Assembly (NCBI GenBank): GCA_029248525.1
Contig: JAQWJE010000046.1
Coordinates: forward strand, 31,282 to 95,281
Direction: 5' to 3'
Length of the DNA: 64,000 nucleotides
Source: Candidatus Binatia bacterium
GTDB lineage: Bacteria; Desulfobacterota; Binatia; UBA12015
Each line of letters begins with the position of its first letter. The stretch's first letter is position 1. Positions 45,052-52,383 of the stretch are shown here, piece after piece. Made by a program: the position numbers and the translations under genes. The notes under the pieces are model-generated. The model ran no database searches and was not told the origin of the DNA. It saw nothing but the letters and a program-made list of their open reading frames with translations.

Positions 45052-45723
45052 CTAGCGATTCGCTGCCTCTTCCCGGAGCCGCTTCAGCCGCTCGCGCGCC
45101 CGCTGGGCCCGTTTGCGCGCATCGGATCGGCGTTTCTGGATATCAGATTTATCTTCCTTGCCCTGCTTGCCTCTGCCCCCCTTTTTGATGGCTTTTTTCG
45201 GGGGCGCCTTGCCACCGGGGCCCGTCTTGACCGCAGAGCTTCCGGTGGCCACGAGCAATTGCAGCTGCACTTCCTCGCCGGATCCGCCCGTCAATGCCAC
45301 CCGATCTCTTTCGATCGAGCTAACGCGATAGCCGGAGATATCCTCTCCCTCTCGCAAGCGGATCTGCTTTTTGCCTTGTGTCTCATCGATCACCACCGCC
45401 TCACGAAAGGTACCGACGAAGATCACCCCGGTTAGCTTCAATGTCGGAGGCGGGGCCGGAGTCTCCGAAGGGGTCGGCTGGGCCGCGGCAGCCTCGATCG
45501 GCTGCCTGGAGACATCGAAAAGGTCCTTGGATCGGATCTCCTTGACCGCCGGGAGCACCCGTAGTCGGCGCGGCTGGGCCGGCACAGCTGCAGTCACAAT
45601 TCGCCCGGCAGAGGGGTCCGCCGGGACCGGCGGGGGCCCGCGTCGCACCACGTCAGCAAAGCGCCAGGCCGCGAGAAGGATTAGAATGCCAAGCACGACG
45701 TTCAGAAAGCGGAATTGCTTCAT
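45052..45723 (-). CDS. gspC: Type II secretion protein GspC-like
   Basis: A 223-residue protein: short cytosolic N-terminus, one membrane helix (VVLGILILLAAW), a Pro/Ala-rich linker, and an HR domain (LKLTGVIFVGTFREAVVID, then REGEDISGYRVSSIERDRV) that in GspC contacts the secretin N0 domain. No PDZ domain follows. Instead the last 55 residues are extremely basic (KKAIKKGGRGKQGKED, DARKRAQRARERLKRLRE), an odd ending for a periplasmic protein. It overlaps gspM by 4 bp and is 60 bp before gspD. Confidence 0.85.
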   Translation of the reverse strand: MKQFRFLNVVLGILILLAAWRFADVVRRGPPPVPADPSAGRIVTAAVPAQPRRLRVLPAVKEIRSKDLFDVSRQPIEAAAAQPTPSETPAPPPTLKLTGVIFVGTFREAVVIDETQGKKQIRLREGEDISGYRVSSIERDRVALTGGSGEEVQLQLLVATGSSAVKTGPGGKAPPKKAIKKGGRGKQGKEDKSDIQKRRSDARKRAQRARERLKRLREEAANR

Positions 45724-46466
45724 GCGCCGCCCTCCGGTGGATTCGTACTCGACCCGAGCGGATTGTCCGGGAGCGGCGCGCGAGCCGGGAGCGGCGCTGT
45801 AACTTCGTCCGCAACGGGTGCGGGCTGCAACGGGACAACCCCTTCGGGTAGTGTGGAGGCCTGAGAAATCGCGTTGATTTGGAAGGTCGCCGAGATCACG
45901 CGAGCCGGCAAGTCCTTTTGCGCCCTGGCGCGGCGACGCGACGAGGTCTTCCGGCGGCTCATCTCCGCGAATTCAATACGCACCCGAGGCGTCTCGGCCT
46001 CGAGAGTCCCCAGAAATTTCGCCAAATTTCCGATGCCCGCCTGTGCGGTGATCCGCAAAGCGACCGCCGTAAAAGGGCCTCGAGACTCCTCTTTGAGCAC
46101 CTGCGTGCTCTGGATCCGGACATTATTCGCGCGTGCCAGGTCGGAGACGCGGTCCTGCAGAGCGGCCGCTGCCAGCGTAGGCGTCGCGCCAGGCACCAGG
46201 CCCGCCACAACTTTCTGATAGCTACCCCGAAGTGCCTCGACGCGCTCCCGAACCACATCCGCTTGCGCCAGGAGAACACGCGCGTTCGCCAATCGACGCG
46301 CAGAGAGCTGGATATCCGATTTCATACCCGAGCTGAAATCGCCCACCATCGCTGCGCCATAGCGAAGCGCCAACAGAGTCAGGACCACTCCGAGACCGAT
46401 ATAGAGCCGCTGCTGCCGGTCGGTCGCCTGCAAGCGCGCGAGAAACTGGACGAGTAATTCCCTCAT
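45720..46466 (-). CDS. gspM: Type II secretion protein GspM-like
   Basis: A 248-residue bitopic inner-membrane protein. One membrane helix (LYIGLGVVLTLLALRYGA) is followed by a coiled-coil region (ADVVRERVEALRGSYQKVV) and a ferredoxin-like periplasmic domain (GPFTAVALRITAQAGIGNLAKFL). The C-terminal 50 residues are Pro/Ala-rich. GspM with GspL anchors the assembly ATPase platform. It overlaps gspL and gspC by 4 bp each. PilO-like relatives are similar in shape, but the surrounding genes support GspM. Confidence 0.85.
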   Translation of the reverse strand: MRELLVQFLARLQATDRQQRLYIGLGVVLTLLALRYGAAMVGDFSSGMKSDIQLSARRLANARVLLAQADVVRERVEALRGSYQKVVAGLVPGATPTLAAAALQDRVSDLARANNVRIQSTQVLKEESRGPFTAVALRITAQAGIGNLAKFLGTLEAETPRVRIEFAEMSRRKTSSRRRARAQKDLPARVISATFQINAISQASTLPEGVVPLQPAPVADEVTAPLPARAPLPDNPLGSSTNPPEGGA

Positions 46467-47878
46467 TCGGCAATCCTCGTCGAGAGCGAGAACCGCTCCT
46501 CATTATTCTGTGCTTTGGTGACGGGGGAAGTGAATTGTGCCGATGAGAAATAACGGGACTTTTCAATTGCGGGAATCAGTTCCGAGGCTTCGCGAGAAAA
46601 ACCTTCGATCTCGACTTTCCCCTTCCGCATCCGGAAAGAGGTCAAATAGGCGTCCTTCGGGATCACTCCCGTCAATTCGCGCAGATAAATCGTCGCGGCG
46701 GCCTGCCCGGACCCGAGAAGAATCTGCAGATTATCATGCAGAAGCTGGGCTTCCTGCTCCTGATCCCGGACTTCCCGCAGTTGTGGCGCCAGCGCGGCGA
46801 GTTCACCGTCGAGCTGCGCGCGGATCCGGTAGTCCTGCACCATGCTCCCGACAAGCCACATTCCGGTCATCAGAGCCAGTGCGGCCGCAAGAAAGAAGGT
46901 GAGGACGGGTGCCCCTTCGCCACCGGATCGACGTTTCTCGGGTGGCAGCAGGTTCAGGGGCTCGGAAGCTTCCCGCACAGCCGCCAATCCCGCACCGAGG
47001 GCCGGAAGAATGCGGAAGTCGAGTTCCGCCCCGGCCCCTTCCGCAACCTGCAGCCCCCCCAATAACTCCCCGAGAGTCTCCGCATCCGCAGAGCTCGTCC
47101 CGGCATGGTCAGTACCTTCGGGGCGCGCTTGTGAAATCGCGACCACCCGGATCTCCTCGCGAGAGACGCCCGCCGCGCCTGCTTCAGCCGCCGCGAGAGC
47201 AGCGCGCTGCTCCGGCCTTGCCACCTCATTCGCCGAGAAGCGGTGCGAGGAAAGCAATTTGCCCTGAGAGAGAATATCCACCCCGCCGCCACCTGGCCCC
47301 TCGTGGACAAAGGCGAGGGCCTGATCCTCCGAGATGCCCGAAAATGCGACCAGATCAGCGAGGGCCACCGGATGCACGACAAGACTCCGAGGATAGATTT
47401 CCGCAGTCTCCAATGCCAGCAGAACCTCGCCGACCAATTCGCGACGCAAGGCGACGACCTGAAGCTCGATTTTCTCGGGCCGGGTCCTCACCAGATGGTC
47501 GAAAAAGATTTGCTCCCGCGACAGAGGCAGAATGCGGTCGACTTCGAACTCGACCACCTGATCGAGATCCCCTCGAGCCGCCTCGGGAACCGTGAGATGA
47601 CCCATCAGAGCGTCCTTGCGGGGCAAACTCACAAAAACGTGCTCCGTCGGAGTCTGGGTATCCGCGAGAAACTGAATCGCTGCCTGCGACAAGGCTGCCC
47701 GACGCGCCGGCGCATCTCCCTCAAGGGGATAGCTGCGATGCGCGACCAGGGAGATATGCATCAGCCGTTTACGGAGATGGACGAAAGTGACATCACTCTC
47801 CGAAATCGCCACGCCCATTCCGTCGAGGAAATCCAGGCGGGTGAGGCGACTCAAACTCTTCAGCGTCGGCGCGTTCAT
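46463..47878 (-). CDS. gspL: Type II secretion protein GspL-like (PilM-PilN fusion type)
   Basis: A 471-residue protein. Residues about 15-290 are a PilM/actin-like cytosolic domain (FVSLPRKDALMGHLTVP, VVEFEVDRILPLSREQIFFD). LNLLPPEKRR introduces the membrane helix (TFFLAAALALMTGMWLVGS), then a coiled coil and PilN-like periplasmic domain (YLRELTGVIPKDAYLTSFR). This is the fused form that corresponds to GspL, which recruits the GspE ATPase. GspE itself is not encoded in this cluster. It overlaps gspK and gspM by 4 bp. Confidence 0.92.
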   Translation of the reverse strand: MNAPTLKSLSRLTRLDFLDGMGVAISESDVTFVHLRKRLMHISLVAHRSYPLEGDAPARRAALSQAAIQFLADTQTPTEHVFVSLPRKDALMGHLTVPEAARGDLDQVVEFEVDRILPLSREQIFFDHLVRTRPEKIELQVVALRRELVGEVLLALETAEIYPRSLVVHPVALADLVAFSGISEDQALAFVHEGPGGGGVDILSQGKLLSSHRFSANEVARPEQRAALAAAEAGAAGVSREEIRVVAISQARPEGTDHAGTSSADAETLGELLGGLQVAEGAGAELDFRILPALGAGLAAVREASEPLNLLPPEKRRSGGEGAPVLTFFLAAALALMTGMWLVGSMVQDYRIRAQLDGELAALAPQLREVRDQEQEAQLLHDNLQILLGSGQAAATIYLRELTGVIPKDAYLTSFRMRKGKVEIEGFSREASELIPAIEKSRYFSSAQFTSPVTKAQNNEERFSLSTRIAE

Positions 47879-48900
47879 AAACCCGCCTCGTCAAAATTGT
47901 CCGCGTCGGCACCGACGGAGGGGTCCATGGGCAACGCATCCATCCAACGGAGGATGAAAATCCCTTCGTTCGATTCTCCAAGATCGATCACCGCGCCCAC
48001 GTGCGCACCAATCCGTGCCTCAGGCAACCTCGCCTGTGCCTGAACGGCCAAAATACTGGGAGCATCATCGTTGAGGAGGTCTTCCATGGAAGGGTCGGGC
48101 AGGAACGCTTGCAGCTGCGGAATCACCGCTGTCATATCTGTCTCGCGTTGCTCCACAAGCTGCGCGAGCTGCTCGGGGTCGACGCCGAGAAGAGCTTCCA
48201 GAACCTCCGGGGAAGCCGAGCGCACGCTCAGCGCCGACCGGCGGTTGAATACCGAGAAAATATCGAGCAGCCCGATCGGGTAATCTTCGCTGCCGCCAAA
48301 GTAGAGGTCCTCACTCACGCCCTTGATCAAGCGCAGCTCGTCCAAAGAGTCCAGTGGTGCGTTCTTGGCCCCATATGGCTGGGGCAAACCGAGGTAGTAT
48401 TCGCTCTCCGCCCCGTTCAGCCTGGTGTCGTCGTCCGGGTCTCGCCAATCGAGAATCGCATCGGCGATCTCCCCAGAATCCTCGGTCGGGACCCCGAGAT
48501 TGCCGAGCAGATGTATGAGAATATTGTAGTCGGCAAGATTGATCGGAATCTTGCCCGCTTCATCGGTCACCTTGATCCAGACCGGGGCGCCCCAAAGTTC
48601 CTCCTGATGCCATTTCCCGTCGGTATGAATAACCGGGACAAAATCCTCGGCCTCGACTTCCCCTGCCGTGAGGCCCAACGTCGCTTCGTCGCGGGCGATC
48701 AAGGCTCGGTAGAAGGTGCGGTTGGCAGCCGCCGTCGCCAGATAATAGCTCTGGGTCTCATCGGCAAAATTGACCGTCGCCTGTGCATTCTGCCGCATGC
48801 CGACCGCAAACTCGGCCCCGAGTACGAAAAGGACCATGAAAATCCACAGCACAATGAGAAGCGCAAAGCCTCGCTGATCTCGGCGTCCGGACTCAATCAT
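47875..48900 (-). CDS. gspK: Type II secretion minor pseudopilin GspK
   Basis: A 341-residue minor pseudopilin. The prepilin signal is QRG followed by FALLIVLWIFMVLFVLG. The usual Glu at position 5 is missing (FALLI), as is normal for GspK. The large alpha-helical insert characteristic of GspK is present (INLADYNILIHLLGNLGV, WRDPDDDTRLNGAESEYY, then VRSASPEVLEALLGVDP). GspK caps the pseudopilus tip with GspI and GspJ. ATG at 48900 follows GAGGAGGAG and overlaps the gspJ end by 8 bp; an earlier ATG at 48948 would overlap much more. Confidence 0.93.
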   Translation of the reverse strand: MIESGRRDQRGFALLIVLWIFMVLFVLGAEFAVGMRQNAQATVNFADETQSYYLATAAANRTFYRALIARDEATLGLTAGEVEAEDFVPVIHTDGKWHQEELWGAPVWIKVTDEAGKIPINLADYNILIHLLGNLGVPTEDSGEIADAILDWRDPDDDTRLNGAESEYYLGLPQPYGAKNAPLDSLDELRLIKGVSEDLYFGGSEDYPIGLLDIFSVFNRRSALSVRSASPEVLEALLGVDPEQLAQLVEQRETDMTAVIPQLQAFLPDPSMEDLLNDDAPSILAVQAQARLPEARIGAHVGAVIDLGESNEGIFILRWMDALPMDPSVGADADNFDEAGL

Positions 48901-49615
48901 CCTCGAACTCCTCCTCGAAACCGAAGTCGTCCTCTCCATCAAAGACATTCCCCAGATCCGAATCGTAGGTGCCCAGCGAGTAGACCACCGTCATGATCGG
49001 AATCTCCTGAATCCAGTAGGAGTCCGTGAGACCCAATCCTTCGATGGTAATCCGGATCGCAGCCGGCGGAGACTGCTCTTCGAGGCCTTCCCAGCCATCC
49101 ACCCACTCGGAGGTATCTCCTTCGAGCCGCAGGTATTCGAAACGGTGCCCCGCCAAACCGGTGAGCAAGGTGGCTTCTGCAACCGAAGTTGGTTCTTCGG
49201 CGACAAAAGCGCCCGCGGAAAAAATCAACCTCTCGGTCAGATTGAGGCTGCCCTCTTCCACCCAATAGGTGACCCATCCCAGACCGTCGCCCCGCCCCAT
49301 TTGCGGGGCGGCCGTGATAAACGTGAAGGAGTTCTCGTCGCCGTTGAAAAAAGGATGGATCTCCTCATCCTCCGACTCGGCCGGATAGTCCACAAGCGAA
49401 CGGATCTGACGGGTCATCAAGGCGGTCGCCATCCGTAATCGAGCGGATCGCTCCGCAGCAGCTTCCCCGCGCGGAATCGAGTCTGTCGCCGTGGCAAAGA
49501 CGCTGAACACCATGGCCATCATCATCGTCAACAAGGTGATCGAGATCATCAATTCCAGAAGGGTAAACCCCTGCTGGCGTGCCCCCTGGCGAGGCTTCCT
49601 GCAAACGAGACCCAC
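48893..49615 (-). CDS. gspJ: Type II secretion minor pseudopilin GspJ
   Basis: A 240-residue pseudopilin with prepilin cleavage site QQG followed by FTLLELMISITLLTMM (Glu5 present). The globular domain includes WVTYWVEEGSLNLTERL and a segment GHRFEYLRLEGD. It has a strongly acidic C-terminus (DGEDDFGFEEEFEDD). It forms the tip complex with GspI and GspK. It starts 5 bp after gspI. Confidence 0.93.
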   Translation of the reverse strand: MGLVCRKPRQGARQQGFTLLELMISITLLTMMMAMVFSVFATATDSIPRGEAAAERSARLRMATALMTRQIRSLVDYPAESEDEEIHPFFNGDENSFTFITAAPQMGRGDGLGWVTYWVEEGSLNLTERLIFSAGAFVAEEPTSVAEATLLTGLAGHRFEYLRLEGDTSEWVDGWEGLEEQSPPAAIRITIEGLGLTDSYWIQEIPIMTVVYSLGTYDSDLGNVFDGEDDFGFEEEFEDD

Positions 49616-49620
49616 GCGCT

Positions 49621-50058
49621 TCAGTCCTCCGGGTCCCCAAAATTGGGCTCGACCCGCATCGTTCCGAGTCGGTAGTATTTGACGCCTGACGGGTCATCCC
49701 ATTCCACAACGACCGTCACCACCGCCAGTCGAACTTCGGTTTCCCGCGAAAAACCCTGATCATCTTCATCCAGACCCTGCACACCGTCTTCAGCGCCAGC
49801 GCGGCGAATCACCCGTTCCCACCGAAACCCGTCGCCGATCTCCCCCTGCGATTCTGTAGCGATCAGCTCCGGCGACCAGAGGGAAGAATCGAGCAGCGCT
49901 TTGGCATGCATCACCGCTTCCGAGCGGCGGCCTGCATTTCGCGCCAGCTGCATGGAACCGCCGAAAACTTGCAATGCCGACACCACACCCAGCCCGAGGA
50001 CCGCCATGCCGATGGAGATCTCGATGAGGGTAAATCCTGATTCCCCGCGGCGACGCAC
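49621..50058 (-). CDS. gspI: Type II secretion minor pseudopilin GspI
   Basis: A 145-residue pseudopilin. The N-terminus is MRRRGESG followed by FTLIEISIGMAVLGLGVV, giving a standard prepilin peptidase site with Glu5. The rest is a small alpha-beta domain (VRLAVVTVVVEWDDPSG near the C-terminus). It is 1 bp downstream of gspH and 5 bp upstream of gspJ, in canonical G-H-I-J-K order. Confidence 0.92.
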   Translation of the reverse strand: MRRRGESGFTLIEISIGMAVLGLGVVSALQVFGGSMQLARNAGRRSEAVMHAKALLDSSLWSPELIATESQGEIGDGFRWERVIRRAGAEDGVQGLDEDDQGFSRETEVRLAVVTVVVEWDDPSGVKYYRLGTMRVEPNFGDPED

Positions 50059-50059
50059 C

Positions 50060-50584
50060 CTAACGCTCCTCGTCTGTCACGGTGACAAGTCCGATCAACG
50101 GATCCACGGACACCACATAGCCAAGCTCTGCAGGATAGTCGCGATCGCCGATCAAGAGCTGCATTCCGCTCGAGCTCCCGTTCGGAAAAAATCTCACCCG
50201 AGAAAAACCGAACGAATTTCGTTCTCCGCCAGCCACCTGACGCAAGGCGGCGGTCGAACCGATCTCGATCTCGCGAGAAAAACCTTCCAGCTCGACTCGG
50301 TTCTCCTCGACCAGAACCAGCAACGACTGCGGCTGGCCGGTTCGGACAGCCTCCGTCTGCATGGTACGCATGGCCCCCGTGACTTCACGCACCGCGCTGC
50401 GCACATCCCGCGCCCGCGAGCCCGCATTGATCGCGGGCGCCACCAGGGCCATCGCCATTCCGACGATCACCATGGTGACAATAATCTCGATCAGCGTGAA
50501 CCCCTCGGCATCGCCTCCGACAGATGCCGCGCGCTGGTCCGGCCGCACGCGAGCCGACAACGATGGGGACCGTAATGACCTCAT
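50060..50584 (-). CDS. gspH: Type II secretion minor pseudopilin GspH
   Basis: A 174-residue pseudopilin with a longer leader (about 28 residues) before the cleavage site DAEG followed by FTLIEIIVTMVIVGMAM. The globular part has the GspH-type strands RVELEGFSREIEIGS and FSRVRFFPNGSSSG, the latter being a hallmark of FimT/GspH. It overlaps gspG by 4 bp. Confidence 0.92.
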   Translation of the reverse strand: MRSLRSPSLSARVRPDQRAASVGGDAEGFTLIEIIVTMVIVGMAMALVAPAINAGSRARDVRSAVREVTGAMRTMQTEAVRTGQPQSLLVLVEENRVELEGFSREIEIGSTAALRQVAGGERNSFGFSRVRFFPNGSSSGMQLLIGDRDYPAELGYVVSVDPLIGLVTVTDEER

Positions 50585-51024
50585 CCAGATACGACGACCT
50601 CAGCCGCGTTGCCCTGTCCACCCGTGCGTCCATCCGAGCCGAAGCTGCCGACATCATAGGTCGCCCCTGACTCCCCGGGATTACGATAGAAATAAGGATT
50701 CCCCCAAGGGTCCACCGGGATCGGGTCGCGCAGATAGGGACCTGACCAACGACCGGCAGTGCCGGGGCGACTCCGTAAAGCCTCCAGCCCCTCTTGTGAA
50801 GTGGGATAACGGCCCACGTCGAGGTGGTACATATCCAGAGCGTTCCGCAGGCTTTCCAGCTGTACTCGCGCGGTCTGCGGCTTGGCCTTCTCGCTCTGAC
50901 CAATGAAGTTCGGGGCCACCAGAGCCGTCAGACCTCCGATAATCACCAACACCACCAACAACTCGACCAGGGTGAAACCCGATTCATCCGGGCGCTTTCG
51001 TTCTTTCGAATTTCTCCACAACAT
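50581..51024 (-). CDS. gspG: Type II secretion major pseudopilin GspG
   Basis: A 147-residue protein with the prepilin site DESG followed by FTLVELLVVLVIIGGL. The GspG-specific segments are ALDMYHLDVGRYPTSQEGLE, PYLRDPIPVDPWGNPYFY and the C-terminal calcium-loop region YDVGSFGSDGRTGG. It forms the shaft of the periplasmic pseudopilus. It lies 17 bp after gspF. Confidence 0.96.
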   Translation of the reverse strand: MLWRNSKERKRPDESGFTLVELLVVLVIIGGLTALVAPNFIGQSEKAKPQTARVQLESLRNALDMYHLDVGRYPTSQEGLEALRSRPGTAGRWSGPYLRDPIPVDPWGNPYFYRNPGESGATYDVGSFGSDGRTGGQGNAAEVVVSG

Positions 51025-51041
51025 TTACAATCTCCGCTGCC

Positions 51042-52268
51042 TCAGAGAGGCATGTTATTGACGCTGAAGATGGCCGAGAACATGGCCACAACGATAAAAC
51101 CCACCACCAAACCGCCGACGACCAGGAGCAGCGGCTCGAGCATATTGGTCATTTGCGTCACGGCCGCACGAACTTCCTTGTCAAAATAATCCGCGACCGT
51201 GATCAACATTTCATCCAGACGTCCGGTCTCCTCGCCAACGCTGATCATCTGCAAAGCCAACTGCGGGAACACGCCGCTCTGCGACAAGGGACCCGCGACA
51301 CCATCGCCCCCGCGAACCCCGACTTTCACCTCATCGATCGCGGCCGCCAGGACCACGTTGCCAGCCACATTGCGAACGATATCGAGCGCCTGCAGCATCG
51401 GAACGCCACTGCGCAACAAGGTGCCCAGAGTTCGTGCGAAGCGCGAGACCGCAACTTTTCGCGTCAACTCGCCAACCAGAACCAGCCGCAACTTGGTGCG
51501 ATCCCAGGTGACCCGACCATCCTCGGTCCCGATCCATTGGGCGAAACCGAAAGCCGTCCCTCCGACCAACAACAATCCGAGCCACCAGTAGGACCGGAGG
51601 ATCTCGGAGGCGCCCATCAGGATCGCGGCTGATGTCGGGAGCGCGGCGCCAGATTGCGCAAAGACAGTGGAGAATTGCGGCAGGACATAAACAAGAAGGA
51701 TCGCGACCGAACCGAAGGAAGTCAGCAACAGAATGGTCGGATAGACCATGGCGGAGCGGACCTCGTCGCGCAGCTCGGTCGCGCTCTCCAGATATTCCGT
51801 CAGCCGCTCGAGCACCTGATCCAGCACGCCGCCGATCTCACCCGCCTTGACCATATTGACATAGAGAGATTCGAAGACATCCGGATGCTCATTGAGAGCC
51901 TCGGCCAGCGACTTGCCTCGTTGGACCTCCGTCAACACCTCTCCGGTAACGCGTTTCATCTCTTCGCTTTCGGACAACTCGGAGAGAATCTGGAGACTGC
52001 GGTCCAGCGGCAAGCCGGCGGTCAGCAAAGTCGAAAGCTCATGGGTGAAGACAAGCAAATCCGCTGTCTTGATCCCCCGCTTGAACGAAATCGTCGGCAG
52101 CGAAATATTGCCCAATCCAGTTCGTTCAGGCCCCGGTTCGGCGACCCGCAACGGCATCAGACCGCGATCCTGCAGGCGCGCAGCAGCCGCAGTCCGATCG
52201 CTGGCATCAATCATCCCCTCGAGGACTTTGCCGTCGGCATCCGTTGCGCGGTATTGAAATTGGGCCAT
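51042..52268 (-). CDS. gspF: Type II secretion inner-membrane protein GspF
   Basis: A 408-residue platform protein with the duplicated GspF fold: FVFTHELSTLLTAGLPLDRSL-type motif (here LLVFTHELSTLLTAGLPLD) and FARTLGTLLRSGVPMLQALD in the second half. There are three membrane regions, and the C-terminal NMLEPLLLVVGGLVVGFIV is typical. It works with the GspE ATPase. ATG at 52268 (MAQFQYRA) fits the family start; another ATG lies 24 bp upstream. It is the first gsp gene of the operon. gspE, normally just upstream, is replaced by a sulfatase-fold gene. Confidence 0.95.
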   Translation of the reverse strand: MAQFQYRATDADGKVLEGMIDASDRTAAAARLQDRGLMPLRVAEPGPERTGLGNISLPTISFKRGIKTADLLVFTHELSTLLTAGLPLDRSLQILSELSESEEMKRVTGEVLTEVQRGKSLAEALNEHPDVFESLYVNMVKAGEIGGVLDQVLERLTEYLESATELRDEVRSAMVYPTILLLTSFGSVAILLVYVLPQFSTVFAQSGAALPTSAAILMGASEILRSYWWLGLLLVGGTAFGFAQWIGTEDGRVTWDRTKLRLVLVGELTRKVAVSRFARTLGTLLRSGVPMLQALDIVRNVAGNVVLAAAIDEVKVGVRGGDGVAGPLSQSGVFPQLALQMISVGEETGRLDEMLITVADYFDKEVRAAVTQMTNMLEPLLLVVGGLVVGFIVVAMFSAIFSVNNMPL

Positions 52269-52383
52269 AAACGCTATTTTTCCTCGAGGCATACGCCGAC
52301 ACAGAACCTGCGTTGCGCTCTATGGACGACGGGAAAGACCGAAAATTCGCCCTTTCTTTGGATACCGGACCTGAAGGCCTGCC

